Source: Gammaproteobacteria bacterium
Lineage (GTDB): Bacteria > Pseudomonadota > Gammaproteobacteria > Chromatiales > Chromatiaceae
Assembly: GCA_030065815.1 (NCBI GenBank)
Contig: JASJCU010000014.1
Coordinates: 1-64,000 of the forward strand
Direction of reading: 5' to 3'
DNA length: 64,000 nt
A program made the translations under genes and the position numbers. The notes below the pieces were generated by a model. That model was given only the letters and a program-made list of their open reading frames with translations. It was not told where the DNA came from and did not search any database. This document shows, one piece after another, positions 40,647 to 49,900 of the stretch. Numbering within the stretch: position 1 is the stretch's first letter; the number at the start of each line of letters is the position of its first letter.

Positions 40647-41830
40647 GACTTCGCCCGCCCGACCCAGCGTTCGTGCTGCGGCGTGATGTGGACGCGCTCC
40701 CAGCGCCGCCGCGAACTCGACAGACGGGCCGCATGGAACAGCGCCAGGCCGTTGGTCGCGTGCCGCATGCCATAGACGTGGGGGTTGCTGTGCCGGCCAT
40801 TCTCGCGCCATTCGAGTAATGCATCGGCGATGTCGGTGTAGAGGTTGGCGAACGCCTCGATAAAGCCCGACGGGTGCCCGACCTTCATGCGGTTGTAGCG
40901 CGCGTCGCCGGCGACCAGCGCCTGCCCGCCGCGGTCGATCGACAGGCGTGTACCGTCGATCATGGCCAGCTGCAGCGTCTCCGGCTCGAGCTGGAACCAT
41001 TCGGCGCTGCCGAGTTCGCCGCAGACGCGGATACGCAGGCCGTTGCGCATGCCGACGGCGGTCTTGCTCATCCAGAAGCTGGCCGTCATGCCGCTCGGAT
41101 ACTCGAGCCACATCGACACGTTGTCGACGATATGCCGGTACTGCGAGTAGGTGTTGAACTCGGCGTTGACCTGCTCCGCCTCCTCGTCGCACAGAAACCC
41201 GGCGAGATGATGCAGATGCACGCCGAGATCGAGGCAGATCGTCGGAATGAAATCGTCATGCAGGCGCCAGCCCTGCGGCGGCGCCGCCTTGCCGGCGATC
41301 GCCGGCGGGCGCACGAAACCCTCCTGCGGCATCTCGATATGTAACTGCTGGATCTTGCCGAACTGGCCATCGGCGATGCGCCGCCGCAGTTCGCGTACCA
41401 TCGGATAGGCGCTGTAGTTGAATGTGACGGCGACGAAATTGCGCGCCGGATCGCTCATCGCCAGCAGTGTCCGCGCATCGTTGAGGTTCGACACCAGCGC
41501 CTTCTCGCAGATCACCGGGATGCCGGCCTTCAACAAGGCCTGCAACTCCTCGTAGTGATTCGGTGTCGGCGTCAGCACGACGACCGCATCGAGCCGCGAG
41601 CGTTCGGCGACGATCAGATCGCGCCACGACGCGTAGACGCGGTCGGGCGCAACCCGCCAGGCGTCGCCGGTCTGCCGGTTGACGTCGTCGCTGCGACTGA
41701 ACACGCCGGCCTGCAGTGACCACCGTCCGTCCATCTGACTCGCCGCGAAGTGCGTCTGGCCGACCGCGGATGACAACCCGCCACCGATGAATCCCAGTGC
41801 CAGGTTCCGTGGAGCGCCGTTGCTGGTCAT
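40643..41830 (-). CDS. Gfo/Idh/MocA family oxidoreductase
   Basis: A 395-residue NAD(P)-dependent dehydrogenase of the Gfo/Idh/MocA family, commonly acting on sugars or nucleotide sugars. The Rossmann strand reads ALGFIGGGLSS, TPNHYEELQALLKAG is present, and the usual EKP motif is EKAL (in VICEKALVSN). The ATG at 41830 is chosen because GAGGGAAG lies upstream. The catalytic His region (CLDLGVHLHHLAG) is visible. It is the first gene of the four-gene minus-strand set dehydrogenase-ACP-GNAT-ligase. Confidence 0.87.
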   Translation of the reverse strand: MTSNGAPRNLALGFIGGGLSSAVGQTHFAASQMDGRWSLQAGVFSRSDDVNRQTGDAWRVAPDRVYASWRDLIVAERSRLDAVVVLTPTPNHYEELQALLKAGIPVICEKALVSNLNDARTLLAMSDPARNFVAVTFNYSAYPMVRELRRRIADGQFGKIQQLHIEMPQEGFVRPPAIAGKAAPPQGWRLHDDFIPTICLDLGVHLHHLAGFLCDEEAEQVNAEFNTYSQYRHIVDNVSMWLEYPSGMTASFWMSKTAVGMRNGLRIRVCGELGSAEWFQLEPETLQLAMIDGTRLSIDRGGQALVAGDARYNRMKVGHPSGFIEAFANLYTDIADALLEWRENGRHSNPHVYGMRHATNGLALFHAARLSSSRRRWERVHITPQHERWVGRAKS

Positions 41831-42009
41831 CGCTTCCCTCCGCTCGTCGTGCGGCCGTGTCAATGCCTTGACACGCGACCGACAATGCCCGCATCCATGC
41901 AGGTAGTGGGCCAACTTTGCTTCGGTGGCGCCGCGAAATGCGCGGCCAGGCGGGTTCGGCTACGAATCGCGACGACCGGGGAGTTCACCCCCCGGCCGCA
42001 GCTAGAGGC

Positions 42010-42786
42010 TCAATCAGGGGCTTTGACCGTTTCCCGGTAGGCATGCCAGGTTGCATGACCGATCAGCGGCAGGATTACGATGAACCCAAGATAGAGAGTG
42101 CTGAAACCGATCAGCGACAGCGCGACGATCAGAGTCGCCCACTCGAACATCACAGTCTTGTTGCTTAGCACCGCGTTGACGCTTGTCAATGCGCTGGTTA
42201 TCGCGTCGGTACCGCGATCGAGCATCATCGGCAGCGACACGACGCTGGACGCGAACACGATAGCCGCAAAGACCGCACCCACGGCGCTGCCAACGGCAAA
42301 GAACTGCAGCCAGCTCACCGCATCCATCTCTTCGTGAGACGGAAAGAAGATATGCACCATCGACGCGGCACGGGCCCAGATCAACAGCACGATCAACATC
42401 ACCAGCGCAAACAGCAATTCGTTACGCAGATGATTGCGGCTCTCTTTGAAACAGATGCCAAGCTGCGGGGGCCTTCCCTGTTCGAGTTGGCGGCTAATCG
42501 AATACAGGCCGAACGCCAACACCGGACCCGCGAGAATGAACGCAACAATGAGCGTGAACAGCGCCAGGGTATTGCCGTCGCCCCAGGCCAGCCACGTGAC
42601 CAGGTACAGGAACAGGACCAGACCGATGCCGTAGGCAAGGCTCTGACCACGCGCGCGCTTCAGATCATTCCAGCCGAGCCGTAGCCAGCGCATCGGCGCA
42701 TCCAACGGCAGTGTGTTCGACGGGTAGAACAGCGGTTCGATCTTTTCTGCCCCGTCATCGGGACGCACGACACCGGGTTCCGGCAT
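42010..42786 (-). CDS. DUF2189 family membrane protein
   Basis: A 258-residue integral membrane protein with about six hydrophobic segments, starting after a soluble N-terminal stretch containing WLRLGWNDLKRARGQSLAYGI, the signature start of DUF2189 proteins. Function is unknown; these proteins are often linked to cytochrome c oxidase or respiratory loci. Here it stands alone. The ATG at 42786 has a near-perfect AGGAGG 5 bases upstream, deciding the start. Its codon usage is less GC-rich than its neighbours. It is read divergently from the ahcY leader. Confidence 0.85.
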   Translation of the reverse strand: MPEPGVVRPDDGAEKIEPLFYPSNTLPLDAPMRWLRLGWNDLKRARGQSLAYGIGLVLFLYLVTWLAWGDGNTLALFTLIVAFILAGPVLAFGLYSISRQLEQGRPPQLGICFKESRNHLRNELLFALVMLIVLLIWARAASMVHIFFPSHEEMDAVSWLQFFAVGSAVGAVFAAIVFASSVVSLPMMLDRGTDAITSALTSVNAVLSNKTVMFEWATLIVALSLIGFSTLYLGFIVILPLIGHATWHAYRETVKAPD

Positions 42787-43075
42787 ACCTTCCTCCTGCG
42801 GATGCTTGGGTTGTCCCGTTTCCCGGGATCTCTGCCGACGCTGGCGCGCTCGGTGTGTCTGCCGCACACCCTGCTACGCCTTCGATACGCGGCCTTGTCA
42901 TTATTAACCTGGCCAATATTAAGGCCAATCTTCGCGAACTTGGCTAGGGAATTCCCTAATTCAACGGGCCCAAACGGGGGATTTGCACGCCCAACTGTGT
43001 ACAATCGGCGCCCTGTCGCCGGCCCGCCGCTCGAGATCGACCCAGCGGCGGCGATAACCGGGACGTCACAACTCC

Positions 43076-43147
43076 GCGTCGAGGGGCGCTGCAACCTGTT
43101 CATCAGGCCAGGCTCGACGCTGGATACAGCGAACGCAACGGCGCTCA
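43076..43147 (+). promoter_or_regulatory. SAH riboswitch aptamer
   Basis: Matches the S-adenosylhomocysteine riboswitch consensus. P1 is formed by GCGTCGAG (43076-43083) with CTCGACGC (43113-43120). Inside are the conserved GAGGGGCGCTGCAAC (43081-43095) and GGCCAGGCTCGA; a small hairpin CCTG/CAGG (43095-43098 with 43104-43107) caps the middle; and the pseudoknot strand AACGGCGCTCAC follows (GGGCGC at about 43084-43089 with GCGCTC at 43141-43146). SAH riboswitches turn on SAH-recycling genes when SAH is high, and here the gene behind it is ahcY. A TACAAT -10-like hexamer at 43000-43005 fits a start about 65 bases upstream. Confidence 0.93.
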
Positions 43148-43157
43148 CTCACGTGTT

Positions 43158-43167
43158 TGAACAGGAG
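43158..43167 (+). promoter_or_regulatory. ahcY ribosome site as SAH riboswitch expression platform
   Basis: The Shine-Dalgarno AGGAG (43163-43167) lies 9 bases before the ahcY ATG. TGAACAGG (43158-43165), which covers most of it, is a perfect 8-base complement of CCTGTTCA (43095-43102) inside the aptamer. In the SAH-bound fold CCTG is used by the aptamer's own hairpin, so the ribosome site would be free. Without SAH the long-range helix can hide it. This is my inference from complementarity. Confidence 0.6.
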
Positions 43168-43176
43168 TCATGAACC

Positions 43177-44586
43177 ATGAGTGAGTTCACCGATTTCAAG
43201 GTCGCCGACCTCGCACTGGCCGACTGGGGCCGCAAAGAGATACGGATCGCCGAGACCGAGATGCCGGGTCTGATGGCCTTGCGCGAGAAGTACGGCAAAT
43301 CCAAGCCCCTCAGCGGCGCACGCATCACCGGCTCGCTGCATATGACCATCCAGACCGCGGTCCTGATCGAGACCCTCGTCGAACTCGGCGCGCAGGTACG
43401 CTGGTGCTCGTGCAACATCTTCTCGACCCAGGACCACGCGGCGGCCGCGGTCGCGGCCGCGGGTATCCCGGTCTACGCCTGGAAGGGCGAGACACTCGAG
43501 GAGTACTGGTGGTGTACCGAGCAGGTCCTGAACTGGCCCGACGGCAACGGCTGTCCGAACATGATCCTCGACGACGGCGGTGACGCAACGCTGCTGGTCC
43601 ACAAGGGCGTCGAGTACTCCGATGCCGGCGCGGTACCGAAACCGGCGGCCGACGACCCGGACGAGTGGAAGGTGATCCTCGGCGTGCTCGAGCGCAGCCT
43701 CGGCGAAGACCCGAAGCGCTACCACAAGATGGCCGAATCGATCCGCGGCGTCACCGAGGAGACCACGACCGGTGTGCACCGCCTGTACGAGATGTTCAAC
43801 GACGGCAAGCTGCTGTTCCCGGGCATGAACGTCAACGACTCGGTCACCAAGTCCAAGTTCGACAACCTGTACGGTTGTCGCGAATCACTGGTCGACGGCA
43901 TCAAGCGCGCGACCGACGTCATGATCGCCGGCAAGATCGCCGTCGTGTGTGGTTACGGCGACGTCGGCAAGGGATCGGCGCAGTCGCTGCGCGGGCTCGG
44001 CGCGACGATCTGGGTCACCGAGGTCGACCCGATCTGCGCACTGCAGGCGGCGATGGAGGGCTTCCGCGTCGTGACGATGGACGACGCGGCCCCCGTCGCC
44101 GACATCTTCGTCACCGCCACAGGCAACAAGATGATCATCAGCCACGATCACATGGCGGCGATGAAGGATCAGGCGATCGTCTGCAACATCGGTCATTTCG
44201 ACAACGAGATCGACATCGCCGGGGTGCAGAAGTACCGCTGGGAGAACATCAAGCCGCAGGTCGACCACATCGTCTTCCCCGACGGCAAACGCGTCATCAT
44301 GCTGGCCGAGGGGCGTCTGGTGAACCTCGGTTGTGCGACCGGCCATCCGAGTTTCGTGATGTCGAACTCGTTCACCAACCAGGTGCTGGCGCAGATGGAG
44401 ATCTTCAACAAGCCCGACGACTACCCGGTCGGCGTCCACATCCTGCCCAAGCACCTCGACGAGGAGGTCGCGCGCCTGCACCTCGACAAGATCGGTGCGA
44501 AGCTGACGATGTTGACCCAGGAGCAGGCCGACTACATCGGCGTGCCAGTCGGCGGGCCGTACAAGCCCGATCATTATCGCTACTGA
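43177..44586 (+). CDS. ahcY: S-adenosylhomocysteine hydrolase
   Basis: A 469-residue NAD-dependent enzyme that splits S-adenosylhomocysteine into homocysteine and adenosine, relieving product inhibition of methyltransferases. Seen: [36 protein letters not shown], the NAD-binding [15 protein letters not shown], and the C-terminal KPDHYRY. The length fits the proteobacterial form with the roughly 40-residue insert. It is under an SAH riboswitch and precedes metF. Confidence 0.98.
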   Translation: MSEFTDFKVADLALADWGRKEIRIAETEMPGLMALREKYGKSKPLSGARITGSLHMTIQTAVLIETLVELGAQVRWCSCNIFSTQDHAAAAVAAAGIPVYAWKGETLEEYWWCTEQVLNWPDGNGCPNMILDDGGDATLLVHKGVEYSDAGAVPKPAADDPDEWKVILGVLERSLGEDPKRYHKMAESIRGVTEETTTGVHRLYEMFNDGKLLFPGMNVNDSVTKSKFDNLYGCRESLVDGIKRATDVMIAGKIAVVCGYGDVGKGSAQSLRGLGATIWVTEVDPICALQAAMEGFRVVTMDDAAPVADIFVTATGNKMIISHDHMAAMKDQAIVCNIGHFDNEIDIAGVQKYRWENIKPQVDHIVFPDGKRVIMLAEGRLVNLGCATGHPSFVMSNSFTNQVLAQMEIFNKPDDYPVGVHILPKHLDEEVARLHLDKIGAKLTMLTQEQADYIGVPVGGPYKPDHYRY

Positions 44587-44596
44587 GTTCATGTAG

Positions 44597-44833
44597 GGGA
44601 CGCAGAGTAGCGCAGAGCTCGCAGAGGCATGACCCTTGCGACGGCTGTTGCCGACCTCCATACGCTGCAGTCCCCTGTTGAAACTGGCAAAGATGGCAGC
44701 CGGCGTGCGCCAGGATCGTTATGGCCACCGGTCTGCGTGACAAATCGAGACTATCGGGGCATCGGGTTCCAGGTCGGCCGCGGCACAGAAAAAGCTCTGC
44801 GCCCTCTGCGCTACTCTGCGAACTCTGCGTCCC
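44597..44833. repeat. CGCAGAG-type palindromic element between ahcY and metF
   Basis: A 237-base element with terminal inverted repeats GGGACGCAGAG (44597-44607) and CTCTGCGTCCC (44823-44833). The left arm carries CGCAGAG at 44601, 44611 and 44620; the right arm carries CTCTGCG at 44795, 44804, 44814 and 44823. The roughly 170-base middle has a different composition and no convincing gene. It fills the ahcY-metF gap, ends 9 bases before the metF ATG and leaves metF without a visible Shine-Dalgarno. Size and terminal repeats suggest a miniature mobile element; no target duplication was found. Confidence 0.75.
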
Positions 44834-44842
44834 AATGACACC

Positions 44843-45712
44843 ATGACTGATATCCAACCAACATTCAGCTTCGAACTGTTCCCGCCGAAGACCGACAAGG
44901 GCGTCGCCAGGCTGCGCGAGACGGTTACCGCGCTGAACGCGCGGCGGCCCGCGTTCTTCTCGGTGACCTACGGCGCCGGCGGCTCGACGCAGAGCACTAC
45001 CTTCGCCGCCGTCGACTGGATTCGCGAACAGGGAATCGCCGCGGCCCCGCACCTGTCGTGCATCGGCAGCACCCGTGATGAGCTGCTGGGCATCCTGCAG
45101 CGTTACGCCGACCAGGGAATCGACCGCGTGGTCGCACTGCGCGGCGACCTGCCGTCCGGCGCCGGTGCCGGCGCGATCGGCGACCTCGGCCATGCCAACG
45201 AGCTCGTCGCGCTGATTCGCGAGCGCTTCGGCGACACCTTCCATGTCGAGGTCGCCGCCTACCCGGAGATGCACCCGCAGGCACGCAACTTCGATTCCGA
45301 TCTCGACAATTTCAAACGCAAGGTGGATGCCGGCGCCGACTCGGCAATCACGCAGTACTTCTACAACGCCGACGCCTACGCCGCGTTCGTCGACGCCTGC
45401 GCGGATCGCGCTATCGACATCCCGATCGTACCGGGGATCATGCCGATCACGAATTTCAGCAACCTGGTGCGCTTTTCCGATGCCTGCGGCGCCGAGATAC
45501 CGCGCTGGCTGCGCAAGCGCCTCGAGGGTTTCGGCGACGACACCGCCAGCATCGCCGCGCTCGGCACCGCGGTCGTCACCGGGTTGTGCAGCCGTCTGCT
45601 GGAAATGGGCGCACCAGGCCTGCACTTCTACACGATGAACCAGGCGGCGCCGACGCTGGCGATCTGGGACAACCTAGGTCTCGACGCCGTGAACGCGCTG
45701 CCAGGCGCGTGA
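44843..45712 (+). CDS. metF: Methylenetetrahydrofolate reductase
   Basis: A 289-residue FAD enzyme that reduces 5,10-methylene-THF to 5-methyl-THF for methionine synthesis. Motifs: SFELFPPKTDKG with the catalytic Glu, SVTYGAGGSTQ, VALRGDLP, and ITQYFYNADAY. Length is normal. It comes 10 bases after the palindromic element, with no clear ribosome site, so its translation may depend on the upstream transcript structure. Confidence 0.97.
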   Translation: MTDIQPTFSFELFPPKTDKGVARLRETVTALNARRPAFFSVTYGAGGSTQSTTFAAVDWIREQGIAAAPHLSCIGSTRDELLGILQRYADQGIDRVVALRGDLPSGAGAGAIGDLGHANELVALIRERFGDTFHVEVAAYPEMHPQARNFDSDLDNFKRKVDAGADSAITQYFYNADAYAAFVDACADRAIDIPIVPGIMPITNFSNLVRFSDACGAEIPRWLRKRLEGFGDDTASIAALGTAVVTGLCSRLLEMGAPGLHFYTMNQAAPTLAIWDNLGLDAVNALPGA

Positions 45713-45742
45713 GCACTTGGCGCGAACGCGCCGCCTGAAGCC

Positions 45743-46471
45743 ATGCGCATACCCCGCGTGTACGTCGACCAGTCGCTGCACCGCGGCGCGACGCTGTCGC
45801 TGGACGGGCGTCCCGGCCACTACATAACCCAGGTCCTGCGGTTGCGCGTTGGCCAGGCACTGACGCTGTTCGACGGCAGCGGCAGCGACTATCACGCGAC
45901 CGTGACACACGCCAGCAGGCGCGAATGCCGGGTCGCGGTCGGCGAACTCGCCGCGACCGAGGCACCCGGTCGCCTGCACGTGCACCTCGGCATCGGCGTG
46001 TCGCGCGGTGAACGCATGGATTTCGCGATCCAGAAAGCGGTCGAGCTCGGGGTCGCCGCGATCACGCCGTTGTTCACCGAACGCTGCGTGGTCCGTCTCA
46101 CCGGTGAACGTCTGCAGCAACGCGTCTTGCACTGGCGGGGCGTCGTGATCAGCGCCTGCGAGCAGAGCGGGCGCAGCCGCGTGCCGCCGCTGGCGACACC
46201 GACGGGCCTCGGCGACTGGCTGGCCGCGCATCCGGGCGGGCTCGTACTGCAGCACCGCGCCGGCGCCACGCTGGCGGCACTGCCGCCACCCGAGACGCCG
46301 CTGCCGCTGCTGATAGGTCCGGAAGGCGGGCTGACCGACGACGAGGCCGGGCAGGCATGCGCGGCCGGATTCACGGCGGTGCGGCTGGGGCCAAGGATCA
46401 TGCGCACCGAGACCGCGCCGCTCGCGGCGCTGGCGGCGATCCAGGCACTGTGGGGAGACTTCCGCGATTGA
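45743..46471 (+). CDS. rsmE: 16S rRNA m3U1498 methyltransferase RsmE
   Basis: A 242-residue SPOUT-class methyltransferase that methylates U1498 of 16S rRNA. An N-terminal PUA-like domain (HYITQVLRLRVGQALTLFDG) is followed by the knotted domain with LLIGPEGGLTDDE and LGPRIMRTETAPLAALAA, which bind SAM. Normal length. It follows metF by 30 bases and converges on the chemosensory operon with 23 bases between stops. Confidence 0.95.
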   Translation: MRIPRVYVDQSLHRGATLSLDGRPGHYITQVLRLRVGQALTLFDGSGSDYHATVTHASRRECRVAVGELAATEAPGRLHVHLGIGVSRGERMDFAIQKAVELGVAAITPLFTERCVVRLTGERLQQRVLHWRGVVISACEQSGRSRVPPLATPTGLGDWLAAHPGGLVLQHRAGATLAALPPPETPLPLLIGPEGGLTDDEAGQACAAGFTAVRLGPRIMRTETAPLAALAAIQALWGDFRD

Positions 46472-46494
46472 GCGACGGGTCCTGCGCGGCCGCG

Positions 46495-46950
46495 TCAGGC
46501 CGCGGCGAGCTGACCCTGCAGAAATTCGAGGTCGGGTACGATCAGGTTCTCGCCGGCGATCGACAACGTCATGCGGATCGGCTTAGCGCCGGCCTGTTCG
46601 CCGCTCGCGACCTGGATCGACTGCTGACTGACGCGCATCAGCCGCGGAATGCCCTGTGCCACCAATCCGATAAGCGGCCACGTGGCACGACCACCGATCG
46701 CATAGCAAACGGCGATACGCTGGCGGATTCCGGCACTCAGTTCAGCGCGCCCGATCAGACGCTCGAAATCCAGCACCGGGATGTCGCGCTGGTGCCAGCT
46801 CACCGTGCCCTGCAGCCAACCGGGCTGGTCGTCGCGATGATCCGGCGTGCGGTAGCCGATCACCTCGGCGACCGCGGTGCTCGGCAACAGCAGGCGCCCC
46901 GAGCGCATGGGGATCAGCATGCAGCGGACATCGGCGCCGGCCCCGATCAC
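46495..46950 (-). CDS. CheW-like coupling protein (ChpC-type)
   Basis: A 151-residue CheW-domain protein: RLLLPSTAVAEVIGYR, GWLQGTVSWHQRDIPVLDFERL and the YAIGG strand are typical. In Pseudomonas the type IV pilus system has a second CheW-like protein, ChpC, after chpA and chpB, and this gene has that position. The GTG at 46950 overlaps the ChpA stop (GTGA), deciding the start; an ATG ten codons in is the alternative. It probably couples additional receptors to ChpA. Confidence 0.85.
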   Translation of the reverse strand: MIGAGADVRCMLIPMRSGRLLLPSTAVAEVIGYRTPDHRDDQPGWLQGTVSWHQRDIPVLDFERLIGRAELSAGIRQRIAVCYAIGGRATWPLIGLVAQGIPRLMRVSQQSIQVASGEQAGAKPIRMTLSIAGENLIVPDLEFLQGQLAAA

Positions 46951-49900
46951 AGCGCCGCGTCCGCGAGTACGGTGTAGATATTCTCAAGCAACTCGGCCTC
47001 CTGGTACGGTTTTCCGAGGTAGCGCTTCACGCCGAGTTCGATCGCACGCTCGCGGTGCTTGTCGCCGGTCCGTGACGTGATCATGATGATCGGGATGTCA
47101 CTGAGTTCGCCGGTGGTGCGCATGTGTCGTGCGAGCTCGAAGCCATCCATGCGCGGCATCTCGATATCGAGCAGCATCACGTCCGGGTGATGCTCCTGCA
47201 GCTGGGTCACCGCGTCGACCCCGTCCTTGGCCGTGATCACGTGCATGTTGTGGCGTTCCAGCAGACGGCTGGTCACCTTGCGCACCGTGATCGAGTCGTC
47301 GACGACCATCACCGAGACGCCCTTGGTGGCCGGCTCCGCGGCCGCCTCGTCGAACTCCACCTGCTGCGTGCTGTCGATGCGCACGAGACTGTTGGTGTCG
47401 AGGATCAGCGCGATCTGGCCGTCGGCGAGAATTGTGCCGCCGGTGAACCAGCGCACACCGCTGAGCTGTGCGCCGATCGACTTGACGACGATCTGGCGAT
47501 TGCCGAGCAGCGCGTCGACCTGGATAGCCACGCGGTGTTCGCCGGAGCGCACGAGCAACAACGGCAGCCAGCGGGTACCCTCCGAGATGTTCGGCGCCGC
47601 CACGCCGAGCATGTTGCCCAGGTAGCGCACCGTGTACTCACGGCGCGCGCTCGTGAACTTGTCCTGCTGACCGGCATATATCGCCCGCAACTCGTCGATG
47701 TCGATGCGCACGACGCCGTCCATGCTGCTGTGCGGCACCGCGTAATAGTCGTCGCCGACGCTGACCAGCAGTGCATCGGTGATCGCCAACGTGAACGGCA
47801 GGCGGATCGTGAACCTGGTGCCCCGTCCGGGATCGGAATCGATCTCCAGCGAACCGCCGAGCTGCTTGATCTCGGTCAGCACCACGTCCATGCCGACGCC
47901 ACGCCCCGACACCTGCGACAGCTCCTGCGCGGTCGAAAAGCCGGGTTGCAGGATCAACTGGTAGAGGTCGTCGTCATCGAGCGCCACGTTGCCCTCGATC
48001 AGGCCACGCTCAACGGCCTTGTCACGGATGCGCGAGCGATCGAGGCCGCTGCCATCGTCGGACAAGGTCAGCACGACGTCGGTCCCCTCGCGCCTCAATT
48101 GCAGCGTGATCAGGCCGTGCGGCTGCTTGCCGTTGGCCTTGCGCGTCTCGGCGTCCTCGATGCCATGCGAGACGGCGTTGCGCAGCAGGTGTTCGAGCGG
48201 CCCCATCATGCGCTCAAGGATCGCGCGGTCCATGTCCTCGCCACCGCCGATGACCTCGAGGTCGGCCTGTTTGCCGACACTGTGACTGGTCTGACGGACG
48301 ACGCGCTCGAGCCGCGGGACACGGCTGGCGAAGCGCACCATGCGCGTGCGCAGCAGGCCGTCCTGCAGGTCGGTCGTCACGCGCGCCTGCTGCAGCAGCA
48401 GGGTGTCGGTGTCGCGGCTCAGATCGTTCAGCGAGCGACCGAGGTTCGACAGGTCCTCGACGGTCTCGGACAAGGCGCGCGACAGCTGCTGCATCGTCGA
48501 GTAGCGATCGAGTTCCAGAGGATCGAAGTCGGCCCGCGACTCGGTATCGCGCTCGTGACGCGACAGGATCTGTGCCTCGGTCTCGAGCTCGAGACCGCGC
48601 AGCTGGCTGCGAAGCCGGTCGATGGTCTGCTGCAGCTCGGTCAGGTTGAATGCGATGCTGCTGTTCTGCTGCTCGATGCGCGCACGGTAGATGCTGACTT
48701 CACCGGCGTTGTTGACCATCTGGTCGAGCGCGTCCGAGGCCACCCTGACGCGCTCGCTGCCGGTCGCCGGCGCCGGCTGCTCTTCGGGCAACGGCTTGCG
48801 CGGCACGAAGCCGCTGGCCTCGTCCGGCAGCAGCTCGCCGCCCGGGAATTGGATCACGGTCGTCTCGGCGCTAGTCCCGGCGTCGGCGGCAGGCTGTTCG
48901 GCCTCCGGCACCAGCAGCAGGCTGGAGTCGTCGAGCAGCTCGGAATCGGTCATCAGCTGCGAGTCTGTCATCAGCTGCGAGTCGGTCAGCAACCCGGAGG
49001 CGAGGTCGTCGCCCTCTGCCGCCGCGGCCTCGTCGGCGAGCGCAGCGACAGGCGCGACGTCGACATCGGCCGCTTCCTCGCCGCCATCGTCGCCGGCCGC
49101 CGCAGGCTCGGCATCGGCACCCACCACGACCGCGTCCTCGGGTTCGGCGACCGGTGCTGGCGTATCGGCCAGTTCGGCGCTGTCGCTGTCTGCGTCCGCA
49201 GCCGGCAACGACGCCGGTTCCAGCGAATCGACAAAGCTCGACTCGGCCTCGAACGTGACCTCGTCGGGCGCGACATCGTCCCAGTCGCGCCCGCGGCCCG
49301 CCGCTTCGAGGCGTTGCACCATGGCCGGGTGCTCGTCCGGCACACCGCCACCGATCAGCTGTTCGATGTCCTGCGCGAGCACGTCGGTGGCATGGCGGAC
49401 CAGCTGCTTGAGGCGCCGATCGCCGTCGATACGCCCCTCGACGACGCTCTCGAATGCCGATTCCAGTGCATGGCTGAGGTCACCGACGCCGCTGACGCCG
49501 GCCAGGCGCGCGCCGCCCTTCATCGTGTGCAGGTAACGCTGCAGCTTGGCGACCGGCTCGTTGCCGTGTGCGCCGGCCTCCCAGTCAACCAGCTCGCCCT
49601 CGAGAGACTCGAGCAGCTCCTTGGCCTCGTCGAGGAAGACCTCGAGCAGGTCCGGATCGAAGGCGTCCTGCCCGCCGCCCCCGCCACTCGCGGTCGCTTC
49701 GGGCGGCGGCTCGGTCAACGCGGCCGTCGCAGCGTGGATCTCGTCGACCAGCGGCTCCCAGGCCGGTGCGTCCGCATGCGCGTCGTCGAACACCGTCGCC
49801 AGACTCGTGAACATGTTGTGACAGCGGTTCAACAGGTCGAGCGTGCGGCCGTCGGTCGTGTTCTGTTGGTACTGCAGCGTCTCGGTATAGGTCTCCAGCG

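Noticed and set aside
44629-44838. A 69-codon open frame inside the ahcY-metF palindromic element
   Set aside because: It covers the repeat arm itself, has no ribosome site, and its product ends in residues encoded by the CTCTGCG repeats.
46485-46504. Hairpin between rsmE and the CheW-like gene as a bidirectional terminator
   Set aside because: A 7-base stem exists but half of it lies in the coding end of the CheW-like gene, and no T run follows.
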